64,000 nt of DNA from Sphingobacterium sp. SGR-19 (GTDB lineage: Bacteria > Bacteroidota > Bacteroidia > Sphingobacteriales > Sphingobacteriaceae): NCBI RefSeq assembly GCF_011043555.1, contig NZ_JAAKGS010000002.1, forward strand, positions 824,978 through 888,977. The letters run 5' to 3'. Of this stretch, positions 1 through 11,483 are shown piece by piece. The notes under the pieces were generated by a model, which was given only the letters and a program-made list of their open reading frames with translations, made no database searches and was not told the DNA's origin. Within the stretch, counting starts at the first letter, position 1. Each line of letters opens with the position of its first letter. The position numbers were made by a program, and so were the translations under genes.

Positions 1-1898
<1,898 letters not shown>

Positions 1899-1918
1899 TG
1901 ATGCTAGAACCTGAGTAT

Positions 1919-4384
1919 ATGTCGCGTTTATCTGTTCGGAAAAACACCTTAAAAACACTGTTGTTAACCGTTGCGTTCTTGATCCATGCAATGGCCTATG
2001 CGCAAAAACAAACAGCATTAAAACTGTGGTACGACAAACCCGCAGATGCGAATGTTTGGGAAGAGGCGTTACCCATAGGCAATGGACGTTTGGGTGCGAT
2101 GGTATACGGAATACCGCAACGTGGAGAGTTGCAGCTTAATGAGGAGACGATCTGGGGAGGCGAGCCGTATCGTAACGACAACGAAAAAGGAGGAGCGGCA
2201 TTGCCCCAAATCCAACAGTTGATCTTTGACGGAAAAACCGGAGAAGCGGACAAACTGATTAACGAAACCTTTTTCACCAAGACGCACGGCATGGCGTTTC
2301 AGACGGCCGGAAGTGTTATCCTGGATTTTCCCGGACATGAGACGTATACGCAATATACACGCGAGCTAGATTTAGAAAAAGCGGTAGTGACCACTAAATA
2401 TACCGTAGATGGTGTGACCTATACCCGTGAAGTTTTTTCCTCTTTTGCGGATGATGTCATTGCCATGCAACTGACCGCCAGTAAAAAGGGAGCGTTAAAT
2501 TTTACCGTAGCCTATAACAACCCTTCCGAACATCGAATTTTTAAAGAAGGCAGCCGTTTGGTCTTGGAAGGACGAGGGACGGCACACGAAGGTATTGATG
2601 GTAAAGTCGTATATCGGACCTACACTACTGTCAAAAATAAAGATGGGAAAGTAACATTAACAGATCAGGCATTAAAGGTGTCCGATGCCACTTCTGTGGT
2701 TGTTTATATGGCTATCGGGACTAATTTTGTAGACTATAAAACGCTGGATGACACTCGAGTTTCCCGCGCTTCGGGCAAGCTTGATTTGGCAGAAAAAAGA
2801 AGTTTTAAAACAGCAAAAAAGGAACATAGTAGGCTTTATTATAAGCAATTTGGTCGCTTTTCGTTGGATCTCGGAAAGACAGGAGTGCCTCCAGGGACCA
2901 CGACCGAGCATATCGCTAATTTCAAAACGACAAAAGATCCCTCTTTAGTAACCCTATTGGCTCAATTTGGTCGCTATTTGTTAATCTGCTCCTCCCAACC
3001 GGGTGGGCAACCGGCTAATTTACAGGGTATCTGGAATAACTCGCTGCATCCGGCATGGGATAGCAAGTATACGATCAATATTAACACCGAAATGAATTAT
3101 TGGCCAGCCGAGGTAACCAATCTTTCGGAAACCCATCAGCCTTTATTCCAGATGATTAAAGAACTGAGTGAGCGTGGTCAAGGAACAGCAGAAAAGCTTT
3201 ATGGAGCACAAGGGTGGGTAGCACACCACAATACCGATATTTGGCGTGTAACCAGTCCGATTGATTTTGCAGCAGCAGGGATGTGGCCTACTGGTGGGAC
3301 GTGGCTCACACAACACCTCTGGGAGCATTACCTATACACGGGCGATACGGTTTTTTTGCGTGAGATATATCCGATTATGAAAGGTGCTTCGGACTTTTTG
3401 TTGGCTACCCTAATTGAACATCCAAAATACGCTGAAAAAGGCTGGTTGGTGTTGTCTCCGTCTGTTTCGCCAGAACATGGCCCGATGTCAGCAGGAGTAA
3501 CGATGGATAATCGATTGGCTTTCGACATGCTGACCCGTACCGCATTGGCGAATGAAATATTGGAAGAAGACGAAACATACCGTGCTGCACTGGCGGCTGC
3601 TGCCAAACGTATTCCACCGATGCAAGTGGGGAAATACACGCAGTTGCAAGAATGGCTAGAAGACAAAGATGATCCAAAAAGTGAACACCGTCATGTTTCG
3701 CATTTGTATGGTCTCTATCCGAGTAACCAAATATCTCCGTATCGGACGCCCGAATTGTTTGAAGCGGCTCGCAACTCGCTGAACTACCGAGGGGATTTGG
3801 CAACGGGCTGGTCGATCGGATGGAAGGTTAACCTCTGGGCGCGTTTGCTGGATGGTAACCACGCGTATAAAATTATCAGTAATATGCTGACTTTGGCACA
3901 TGGTAAAAATAAAGACGGACGAACGTACCCAAACTTATTTACGGCACATCCGCCTTTTCAGATTGATGGTAATTTTGGTTTGACGGCGGGCGTGGCAGAG
4001 ATGCTGATCCAGAGTCACGATGGCGCGGTACATTTATTACCGGCGATTCCGGATGTATGGTCAACAGGCACAGTGAAAGGCATCAAGGCGCGCGGCGGTT
4101 TTGAAATTGATATGGTCTGGGCCGATGCAGAAGTACAGAAAGTGACTATTTCTTCTACGATCGGTGGAGATGTAAGATTACGTTCCTACGTTCCATTAAC
4201 AGGTAAAGGATTGAAAGAAGCAGTTGGAAAAAGTTCAAATAAACTGCTTCATCCTATTGATGGTACAACGGGGCTTGTATCAAAAGAAGCTCATTTGAAA
4301 GGCAACCATTTGAAGAATGTTTACGAATATGACCTGTCGACCACCGCAGGCAGCAAATATGTATTTAAAAGAAAAGGAAAATGA
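1919..4384 (+). CDS. GH95 glycoside hydrolase (alpha-L-fucosidase/alpha-L-galactosidase family)
   Basis: Full-length GH95 protein of about 821 residues. The N-terminal domain opens with the family hallmark EALPIGNGRLGAMVYG. The (alpha/alpha)6 catalytic barrel carries an NINTEMNYW motif near residue 390, SPEHGP near 518 (presumed general-acid Glu) and PFQIDGNFG near 682 (presumed base-region Asp). I chose ATG 1919 because it gives a clean signal peptide (basic MSRLSVRKN, hydrophobic core, cleavage after AYA); GTG 1898 and ATG 1901 are alternatives. GH95 enzymes remove terminal alpha-L-fucose or alpha-L-galactose; in xylan loci of Bacteroides the known activity is alpha-L-galactosidase, which suits this context. 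The stop overlaps the next ATG by 4 bp (ATGA), implying translational coupling. Confidence 0.9.
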   Translation: MSRLSVRKNTLKTLLLTVAFLIHAMAYAQKQTALKLWYDKPADANVWEEALPIGNGRLGAMVYGIPQRGELQLNEETIWGGEPYRNDNEKGGAALPQIQQLIFDGKTGEADKLINETFFTKTHGMAFQTAGSVILDFPGHETYTQYTRELDLEKAVVTTKYTVDGVTYTREVFSSFADDVIAMQLTASKKGALNFTVAYNNPSEHRIFKEGSRLVLEGRGTAHEGIDGKVVYRTYTTVKNKDGKVTLTDQALKVSDATSVVVYMAIGTNFVDYKTLDDTRVSRASGKLDLAEKRSFKTAKKEHSRLYYKQFGRFSLDLGKTGVPPGTTTEHIANFKTTKDPSLVTLLAQFGRYLLICSSQPGGQPANLQGIWNNSLHPAWDSKYTININTEMNYWPAEVTNLSETHQPLFQMIKELSERGQGTAEKLYGAQGWVAHHNTDIWRVTSPIDFAAAGMWPTGGTWLTQHLWEHYLYTGDTVFLREIYPIMKGASDFLLATLIEHPKYAEKGWLVLSPSVSPEHGPMSAGVTMDNRLAFDMLTRTALANEILEEDETYRAALAAAAKRIPPMQVGKYTQLQEWLEDKDDPKSEHRHVSHLYGLYPSNQISPYRTPELFEAARNSLNYRGDLATGWSIGWKVNLWARLLDGNHAYKIISNMLTLAHGKNKDGRTYPNLFTAHPPFQIDGNFGLTAGVAEMLIQSHDGAVHLLPAIPDVWSTGTVKGIKARGGFEIDMVWADAEVQKVTISSTIGGDVRLRSYVPLTGKGLKEAVGKSSNKLLHPIDGTTGLVSKEAHLKGNHLKNVYEYDLSTTAGSKYVFKRKGK

Positions 4385-5949
4385 TGAATAAATTCGCTAA
4401 TAAGATGAAAATGCTTGCATGTACAGGGATACTATCCCTAGCAAGTGTTTCCTATGCACAAAAGGCCCAGAACCCTATCATATTTGCGGACGTGCCCGAT
4501 ATGTCGATGATTCGGGTAGGGGAAACCTACTATATGAGCAGTACCACGATGCACATGAATCCGGGATTACCACTCATGAAATCCAAAGATTTGGTCAACT
4601 GGGAGTTGATTGGATACGGTCACGAATCGTTGGCGGATATGGATGAACTGAACTTAAATAATGGCAAAAATACCTATGGACGGGGTACATGGGCGAGCAG
4701 TATTCGACACCACAACGGTACCTATTACGTGAGTACCTTCGCACAAACAACCGGTAAAACCTATGTCTATATAACGAAAGATATAGAGAACGGCCCGTGG
4801 GAGATCAAAGCGTTCGAACCCATGATGCATGATCATACGTTGTTCTTCGAAGGCGACAAAATTTATATGATATGGGGAGGAGGCAAATTAAATATTGTCG
4901 AACTAAAGCCCGACTTTTCTGGTATTAAGCCCGAAACGCAGCGTGTGCTGATCGAGAATGCAACCTTGCCGAGTACGCCGGCAGATACAAAAGGTGGATT
5001 GCCAGCGGAGGGATCGCAACTGTTTAAAGTGAACGGTAAATACTACCTGTTCAACATATCGTGGCCTCCGGGAGGAATGCGTACAGTGATTGTGCATAAA
5101 GCCGACAAATTGGAAGGGCCCTATGAAGGGCGTGTGGTTCTGCAGGATAAGGGAGTAGCACAGGGCGGCCTTATTGATATGCCTAACGGCGATTGGTATG
5201 CGTACTTATTTCAAGATTACGGTGCGGTAGGTCGTATACCATTTATGGTGCCGGTTACCTGGGAAGATGGTTGGCCTGTTTTGGGTATAGACGGTAAAGT
5301 GCCCATGGAATTGGACCTTCCGGCTAGTACAGGTCTAATACCGGGGATTGTTAATTCCGATAATTTTAGCCGGAAGAAGGGAGAGCCTGCTTTGCCACTG
5401 GTGTGGCAATGGAACCACAATCCGGTGGATCATCTTTGGTCGGTGAGCGAACGTAAAGGATATCTACGCCTGAAAACGGATCGTATAGACGAGAGCTTCT
5501 TACAGGCGAGAAATACCTTAACGCAACGTACGATTGGGCCCACATGTGTGGGCGCTACGGCGATAGATGTGTCAAAAATGAAAGACGGCGATTTTGCAGG
5601 GTTATCACTTTTGCAAAAAAACTACGGTTTGGTAGGTGTGCGTATGGAAGGTAATAGAAAGTCGCTGGTTATGGTCAATGCGACAACGGGAAACCCGGAA
5701 GAAGTTGCGAACATCCCCGTAACCCAACAGATAATACACCTAAAAGCCGAATGCAATTTCACGGATAAAAAAGATGTAGCTAATTTCTTTTATAGCCTTG
5801 ACGGGAAAAAATGGGAACCTATCGGAACAACATTAAAGATGACGTATACCATCCCCCACTTTATGGGATATCGTTTTGGATTATTTAATTATGCCACAAA
5901 AATGGCGGGAGGGTATGTGGATTTCGACTATTTCGAAATCAAGGAATAA
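4381..5949 (+). CDS. GH43 arabinofuranosidase/xylosidase with C-terminal beta-sandwich
   Basis: About 522 residues. A signal peptide (ending SVSYAQ) is followed by a five-bladed beta-propeller GH43 domain. Visible active-site candidates are Asp40 in DVPDMSM (general base), an Asp in the HDHTLFF stretch (pKa modulator), and Glu210 in PAEGS (general acid). Residues from about 325 to the end form the concanavalin-like beta-sandwich common in GH43 xylosidases/arabinofuranosidases. The phrase YYMSSTTMHMNPG is typical of subfamily-12-like proteins, but I cannot assign a subfamily without an alignment. Role inferred from context: releasing arabinose from arabinoxylan oligosaccharides in the periplasm. 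It overlaps GH95 by 4 bp. Confidence 0.88.
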   Translation: MMNKFANKMKMLACTGILSLASVSYAQKAQNPIIFADVPDMSMIRVGETYYMSSTTMHMNPGLPLMKSKDLVNWELIGYGHESLADMDELNLNNGKNTYGRGTWASSIRHHNGTYYVSTFAQTTGKTYVYITKDIENGPWEIKAFEPMMHDHTLFFEGDKIYMIWGGGKLNIVELKPDFSGIKPETQRVLIENATLPSTPADTKGGLPAEGSQLFKVNGKYYLFNISWPPGGMRTVIVHKADKLEGPYEGRVVLQDKGVAQGGLIDMPNGDWYAYLFQDYGAVGRIPFMVPVTWEDGWPVLGIDGKVPMELDLPASTGLIPGIVNSDNFSRKKGEPALPLVWQWNHNPVDHLWSVSERKGYLRLKTDRIDESFLQARNTLTQRTIGPTCVGATAIDVSKMKDGDFAGLSLLQKNYGLVGVRMEGNRKSLVMVNATTGNPEEVANIPVTQQIIHLKAECNFTDKKDVANFFYSLDGKKWEPIGTTLKMTYTIPHFMGYRFGLFNYATKMAGGYVDFDYFEIKE

Positions 5950-5982
5950 GGATCAAAACCAAAGTATAAAAATAAATATGAT

Positions 5983-7362
5983 ATGAAGTTAGGTAACATT
6001 GTTTTCGGACTATCGGCTGCTTTATTTGGACCAGCATTATCTTTAGCACAAAACCCAATTGTGCAAACCATGTACACTGCCGATCCTGCGCCTATGGTTT
6101 ACAACGACAAAATGTATTTGTATACCAGCCATGACGAAGATAATTCCACTTGGTTTGTCATGGACGATTGGAAACTTTATACCACCGAGGATATGATCAA
6201 TTGGACGGATCATGGAGTAGTGGCCTGTTACAAAACATTCCGTTGGGCAAAAGGAGATGCCTGGGCAATCCAGGTGGTTGAGCGAGATGATAAGTTTTAT
6301 CTATATGCGCCTATAACATCCGCTATTAACAATCGCCCCGCGATTGGTGTAGCGGTCGCGGACAGCCCGTACGGACCGTTTTATGATCCACTGGGGCATC
6401 CGTTGGTGCAGACGAAGGAAGGAGACATTGACCCGACCGTGTTTATAGACGATGACGGACAGGCTCACCTGTATTGGGGAAATCCTTTTCTGTATCATGC
6501 GAAGCTGAACGAAGATATGATTTCGCTGAACGGTAAAATTACGGAGATTCCCATGACGTCGGAAGCATTCGGTGTGCGCGAAGGAAACGTGGAAAAGAGG
6601 CCGACGTTATATGAGGAAGCCCCTTGGTTATATAAAAGAGAAGGGTTGTATTATCTATTATGGGGCGGTGGACCTATACCAGAACACTTAGGATATTCGA
6701 TCAGTGAATCGCCGACTGGTCCGTGGAAGTACGGCGGGACATTAATGCCAACGGAAGGACGCAGTTTTACGAACCATCCGGGAATTGTTGATTTTAAAGG
6801 GAAGACGTATCTATTTTATCACAATGGTGCACTGCCGGGTGGCAGCGGTTTTACACGTTCTGTCGCGGTGGAAGAAGTAAAGTTTACCGAAGATGGTGTG
6901 ATCGAACCCTTAAAAATGACACAGGGGATTACAGAACAGCTGAAACCGTTGAATCCATATCAAAAGGTGGAAGCAGAGACGATTGCCTGGTCTGAACATA
7001 TCAAAGCAAAGCAAAATGCGGAAGTTGGCGTGTTTGTACAAGCGATGCAAGACGGTGCGTACACGAGTGTAAAGGGAGTGGATTTTGCGGAGGGAGCTTC
7101 TAGGTTTAACGCACGGATCGGAACGACGCACAACACGGGCATTACCATGGAAGTACGTCTGAACGGAATAGATGGGCGGTTATTGACCACTATAGAAGTG
7201 CCGCGAACGGGAGGAGATAATAGGTGGTCGTTGGTATCATGTGATATTCCTTCAGTTTCGGGGAAGCACGACGTATACTTTGTTTTCAGAGCGAAGAACA
7301 AGCCTGGGGTGATTATGTATTTTGATTATTGGATGTTTTCTAAAGAAAATCAGAATGGATAA
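5983..7362 (+). CDS. GH43 glycosidase with CBM6-like domain
   Basis: 459 residues. A signal peptide (cleavage near SLAQ) is followed by a GH43 beta-propeller and, from about residue 330, a CBM6-like carbohydrate-binding domain (begins [11 protein letters not shown], ends in an FDYW strand). Catalytic candidates: Asp34 in TADPAPMVY (base), Asp150 in GDIDPTVF (pKa modulator), Glu212 in YEEAPWLY (acid). The domain order GH43-CBM6 is typical of arabinoxylan-active arabinofuranosidases and beta-xylosidases. It is 33 bp downstream of the previous GH43 and overlaps the next gene by 8 bp, so it is part of the same operon. The two adjacent GH43 proteins are only distantly alike, pointing to different linkages. 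Confidence 0.88.
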   Translation: MKLGNIVFGLSAALFGPALSLAQNPIVQTMYTADPAPMVYNDKMYLYTSHDEDNSTWFVMDDWKLYTTEDMINWTDHGVVACYKTFRWAKGDAWAIQVVERDDKFYLYAPITSAINNRPAIGVAVADSPYGPFYDPLGHPLVQTKEGDIDPTVFIDDDGQAHLYWGNPFLYHAKLNEDMISLNGKITEIPMTSEAFGVREGNVEKRPTLYEEAPWLYKREGLYYLLWGGGPIPEHLGYSISESPTGPWKYGGTLMPTEGRSFTNHPGIVDFKGKTYLFYHNGALPGGSGFTRSVAVEEVKFTEDGVIEPLKMTQGITEQLKPLNPYQKVEAETIAWSEHIKAKQNAEVGVFVQAMQDGAYTSVKGVDFAEGASRFNARIGTTHNTGITMEVRLNGIDGRLLTTIEVPRTGGDNRWSLVSCDIPSVSGKHDVYFVFRAKNKPGVIMYFDYWMFSKENQNG

Positions 7363-9223
7363 ACTGTTTTTTCAACTAACTGTTTTTTTCTGTTTTTTTG
7401 GAGGATCGAGCGTTTTCGCCAAGATACGTTTACCCGACCTCATCAGTGACAAGATGGTTTTGCAACGCAATATTACTCTCGACATCTGGGGATGGGGCGA
7501 TGTAGGTGAGAAAGTAACCGTTCGTTTTCAGCGTGAACACTATTATACTGAGGCAGGTCCAGATGGTAAATGGACGGTGCAGTTGCCTCCTCAGGCAGCA
7601 GGAGGGCCATATATCATGGAGGTCAATGAAATCGTGATCCGCGATATTCTGATTGGCGACGTGTGGCTGGCCTCCGGGCAATCCAATATGGAAACACCAA
7701 TTGCGCGCCTGACCGACCGATATCCGGAGATAAACGCATCCAATAACCACATGATCCGCCATTTTAAAGTGCCGACACAAAACACGGTCGAATCGGTGCA
7801 GGGAGATATTCCTAGGGGCGGAAAGTGGCATTCAGCCGTGGCATCGGAAGTGATGAATTGGACCGCTTTAGCTTATTTTTATGCACAGGAGGCGTATGAT
7901 CATACGAAAGTGCCTGTGGGCATGCTGGTATCAAGTTTGGGTGGCTCCGCGATCGAAAGTTGGATTAGCCAAGAGCATCTCAAGGAATTTCCAGATTTGT
8001 TGGTTGATCAAGAAGCTATCGATAGCTTAAAGATCGTAGGAACCGATCGAGGAGCGGGAAAATGGAATACGTCCGATTGGAACGATACCGACTGGCAAAC
8101 GACGACTGTACCCGGGCTTTGGCGCACACAGGGATTAGATAGCAAAGGCGTTGTATATTATCGCCGGGATTTTGATATCCCGCCTTACATGGATGGGCGA
8201 CATGCGAAGTTGCTTCTGGGGATGCTGATCGACAGCGATTCGGTCTTTGTAAATGGTCATTTTGTGGGATCGACTTCCTATCAGTACCCTCCTCGGAAGT
8301 ATGATATTCCTGCAGGTGTGTTGCGCGCCGGGAAAAATAACGTCACGGTACGACTGATGGCGAACAACGGAAATGGCGGTTTCGTAGAAGACAAGCCTTA
8401 TAAAATTATTGGAGACGATATGGAGGTGGATTTGACTGGGGAATGGAGATATAGAGTTGGGTTAGACTTAGATGAAATTAACGGTTATAAAAAACGTCTT
8501 AGTAATTTTAAAGCGGCTGGATCGGGATTATATAACGGTATGATTTATCCTATCCGGAACTACCGGATGCGGGGAGCGATTTGGTATCAGGGAGAGACCA
8601 ATGCCGGTCGCCCACAATATTACCAAACGTATCTGGAATCGTTGATTCGCAATTGGCGGGAACTGTATCAAGCTCCTGAACTACCCTTTTTGATTGTACA
8701 GCTACCCAATTACTTAGAAAAATCCGACGAACCGCAGGAAAGTGGCTGGGCAGAAATACGCGAAGCACAGCTTAAAGCGACACAGGAAGTTCCGAACACG
8801 GCATTAGCCGTGGCATACGATGTGGGCGAATGGAATGACATTCATCCCTTGAACAAAAAAGATATTGCCCATCGACTATTTTTAGGTGCTCGGAGGATAT
8901 CTTACGGAGAGAAGTTAATTAGCTCGGGACCTATATATCAGGATATGAAAATAGAAGGCGACAAGATTGCGTTGTCTTTCACGGAGATTGGTGGGGGATT
9001 ACGCAGTAGGGATGGTGCGTTACGGCATTTTGCAATCGCAGGAGAAGATCAAAAATTTGTTTGGGCAGATGCGGTGATCCAAGGGAATACAGTTATCGTC
9101 AGTAACGCGGACATAAAAAAACCGATAGCTGTTCGCTACGGCTGGAGCAATAACCCGGAAGACGCCAATCTAGAGAATAACGCGGGCTTGCTCGCCTCGC
9201 CGTTTCGTACTGACGATTGGTAA
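7355..9223 (+). CDS. Sialate O-acetylesterase-type carbohydrate esterase (SASA/SGNH)
   Basis: 622 residues from ATG 7355, which overlaps the GH43 stop by 8 bp and gives a good signal peptide ([17 protein letters not shown]). An upstream TTG frame extension exists but would destroy the signal. The SGNH/SASA fold is split: the nucleophile Ser110 is in GQSNME, and the Asp-x-His pair is in [13 protein letters not shown] near residues 495-497. Between them lies an inserted galactose-binding-like jelly roll (about residues 225-330), as in many Bacteroidota members. The family is named for sialic acid 9-O-acetylesterase, but in xylan loci such enzymes most likely remove acetyl groups from xylose or side-chain sugars. 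No sialic acid genes are nearby. Confidence 0.85.
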   Translation: MDKLFFQLTVFFCFFGGSSVFAKIRLPDLISDKMVLQRNITLDIWGWGDVGEKVTVRFQREHYYTEAGPDGKWTVQLPPQAAGGPYIMEVNEIVIRDILIGDVWLASGQSNMETPIARLTDRYPEINASNNHMIRHFKVPTQNTVESVQGDIPRGGKWHSAVASEVMNWTALAYFYAQEAYDHTKVPVGMLVSSLGGSAIESWISQEHLKEFPDLLVDQEAIDSLKIVGTDRGAGKWNTSDWNDTDWQTTTVPGLWRTQGLDSKGVVYYRRDFDIPPYMDGRHAKLLLGMLIDSDSVFVNGHFVGSTSYQYPPRKYDIPAGVLRAGKNNVTVRLMANNGNGGFVEDKPYKIIGDDMEVDLTGEWRYRVGLDLDEINGYKKRLSNFKAAGSGLYNGMIYPIRNYRMRGAIWYQGETNAGRPQYYQTYLESLIRNWRELYQAPELPFLIVQLPNYLEKSDEPQESGWAEIREAQLKATQEVPNTALAVAYDVGEWNDIHPLNKKDIAHRLFLGARRISYGEKLISSGPIYQDMKIEGDKIALSFTEIGGGLRSRDGALRHFAIAGEDQKFVWADAVIQGNTVIVSNADIKKPIAVRYGWSNNPEDANLENNAGLLASPFRTDDW

Positions 9224-9274
9224 AAAAAATAGAAAGAATTTATATAGAAGTACATTTATAAGAGATTTTAAATT

Positions 9275-11365
9275 ATGTTTAAGAAAAAGCAAATCGTGTT
9301 ATCTGTCGTTGCTGCGACGTTGTTTTCTGTAACCGGGGTAAAGGGGCAGAACCATACTATGCAAGGAACAGCTTCTAAACAGAAATTTGTACACAAGGCG
9401 GCCGGAAACCCTTATCTACCGCTTTGGGAGCATGTGCCGGACGGCGAACCGCGCGTATTTGAGGATCCCGACAATCCGGGAAAATACCGTGCCTACATCA
9501 TTGGTTCGCATGATGTACGGTTTGACAGTTATTGCGGGCCAGATATTCGAATGTGGTCGGCACCTGTGGAGGACCTCTCCAGCTGGCGGGATGAAGGCGC
9601 AATTTTTACCTATGAAATTGACGGGCAATGGGATGTGATGTATGCACCGGATCTAGTAGAGGTAAAACGAAAGGACGGGAAAAAGGAGTACTATCTATAC
9701 CCCCATAGCCGGGGTCCGCATAGGGAGGCGATGGTGGCAAGGGGAGATCGACCGGATGGGCCGTTCAAGCCCATCAATATGACAGCCGATGGAAAGCGTA
9801 CGGTACCCGGGAGTGTCTTGGGATTCGATCCGGCTGTATACATTGAGTATGTCACCGATCCGAACGACCCAGATTATGAAATTGGCTTCCGAGCATATGG
9901 ATATTGGGGATTCCAACGGTCTTTAGCCGCTCAGCTAGACCAAAACACGATGTATTCGGTTAGGCCGGGCACGGAGGTAATTAATTACTTTATACCGGCA
10001 AGTGTCCGATATGGCCAGCTACGTGATCCGGAAGGAACAGAATATCCGAGCATCTTACCGGGGGAAGACTTGGGCTCGTTCAACTTTTTTGAGGCGTCTT
10101 CGATTCGGAAGGTTGGTAATAAGTACGTTTCCGTCTATAGCGGGTATTCGGGACCGGAGTATGGTATCGGTAGCTCCAACTCTACCCTCAGGTATCTGGT
10201 AGGCGACTCCCCGTTGGGGCCATGGAAAAGTGGTGGTGTGCTAGTTGATTCACGCGGACCGGTGCTCAATCAGGATGGAAGCGCTTTGGAAACGACCAAT
10301 GGCGGACACAATACGCATGGCAGTATGGAATTGATTAACGGACAATGGTATGCTTTTTATCACAGGCCTCCGAGAAATTTTGGCTTTGCACGTCAAGCGG
10401 TGGTCGCGCCTATAAAAATAGACTGGGATCAGAAGCCGGTATCCGAAGGTGGTACGGTTAGAATCCGTGCGTACGATCCGTATTCTGCTGATAGTGTGTG
10501 GACGGTCAAAGATAGTCAAGGAAGGGAGTATACGGGAGCAGAGGTAACTTCAGAAGGTTTTCATGTGTATGGCTTGGATCCTTATCAGTATTACTCGGCG
10601 GGCTATGCTTGCTACCTTTCCGATGTAAGCACGATGCAAGACTCTTGGGATATCTGGGATAACCATATGCCGATTACAAAGGTAAAAGATGGTCATATTA
10701 TCGGGTATAAATATTTTGGTTTCGGCGGACTTGATCAGGACAAAAAGGGATTAAAAGCCTTCGAAGGAACAAAAAAAGGTAATGAAACGGCCTTCAATGT
10801 ATTTCTTACACCCAGAACAGCAAAAACCTTTAAGGTGAATGTTTGGTTGGACGGATCGTGGAATAACGACGCCTGGAATGGGAAAAAGATCGGAGAGATT
10901 GTCGTTCCTGCTGGTGCTGAAGCGAAAGAGACCAAATTCACGGTAGACGTTGCCAAGTTTGTAGACCATTTAGAGAAAAAGCATGCGATCTTCTTGGTTG
11001 CTGAAGGCGATGGATCGGAGGTGCTTTTTGATTTAGCGGGTATCGGTTTCAGTTCCCATAAAAAGGAAATCGTTCGTCCCATCATTCCGACGGTCAGCAT
11101 TGCGGTAAACGGAAAGGAGATCGACCTGTCTGACGTGCCTGTTCGATCAACGAATGCGAATGGTATTGTCGGGTATGATCTATACGAAACAATCTTTACA
11201 CTACCTTCGGGAACAACGGATACACCGCAGGTCTCGGCAACTGCAGATAACCCGGATGTACAAGTAAGTATTACCCAAGCGGAATCGGCACAAGACGTAG
11301 CGCTGGTTAAATTCGATTATAAAGGAGTCGTGAAAACGCATCGTGTGGTGTTCGCTTCGGAGTAA
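9275..11365 (+). CDS. GH43-like five-bladed propeller hydrolase, large form
   Basis: 696 residues with signal peptide (cleavage near VKGQ). The first 400 residues form a GH43/GH117-like propeller: an N-terminal EDPDNPGKYRAY base region, Asp185 in LGFDPAVY and Glu273 in FFEASSIRK, which is the usual spacing for base, modulator and acid. Residues from about 430 to 600 form a beta-sandwich that could be a CBM6-type or concanavalin-like domain, and the last 90 residues (IIPTVSIAVNGKEIDL onward) look like an Ig-like domain. It is separate from the two smaller GH43 genes in length and in its C-terminal modules. Substrate cannot be read from sequence; arabinose-containing xylan side chains are the contextual guess. 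Confidence 0.78.
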   Translation: MFKKKQIVLSVVAATLFSVTGVKGQNHTMQGTASKQKFVHKAAGNPYLPLWEHVPDGEPRVFEDPDNPGKYRAYIIGSHDVRFDSYCGPDIRMWSAPVEDLSSWRDEGAIFTYEIDGQWDVMYAPDLVEVKRKDGKKEYYLYPHSRGPHREAMVARGDRPDGPFKPINMTADGKRTVPGSVLGFDPAVYIEYVTDPNDPDYEIGFRAYGYWGFQRSLAAQLDQNTMYSVRPGTEVINYFIPASVRYGQLRDPEGTEYPSILPGEDLGSFNFFEASSIRKVGNKYVSVYSGYSGPEYGIGSSNSTLRYLVGDSPLGPWKSGGVLVDSRGPVLNQDGSALETTNGGHNTHGSMELINGQWYAFYHRPPRNFGFARQAVVAPIKIDWDQKPVSEGGTVRIRAYDPYSADSVWTVKDSQGREYTGAEVTSEGFHVYGLDPYQYYSAGYACYLSDVSTMQDSWDIWDNHMPITKVKDGHIIGYKYFGFGGLDQDKKGLKAFEGTKKGNETAFNVFLTPRTAKTFKVNVWLDGSWNNDAWNGKKIGEIVVPAGAEAKETKFTVDVAKFVDHLEKKHAIFLVAEGDGSEVLFDLAGIGFSSHKKEIVRPIIPTVSIAVNGKEIDLSDVPVRSTNANGIVGYDLYETIFTLPSGTTDTPQVSATADNPDVQVSITQAESAQDVALVKFDYKGVVKTHRVVFASE

Positions 11366-11483
11366 AGACGTCATCAACCTATTTAGTTAGTCTACCGAGC
11401 ATATGGTACAGGGATAAAACGATCAGTAATGTCGGGGGCTAATTTAACGTTCAGGATACATTAGAAAATCGAATATAAATGAT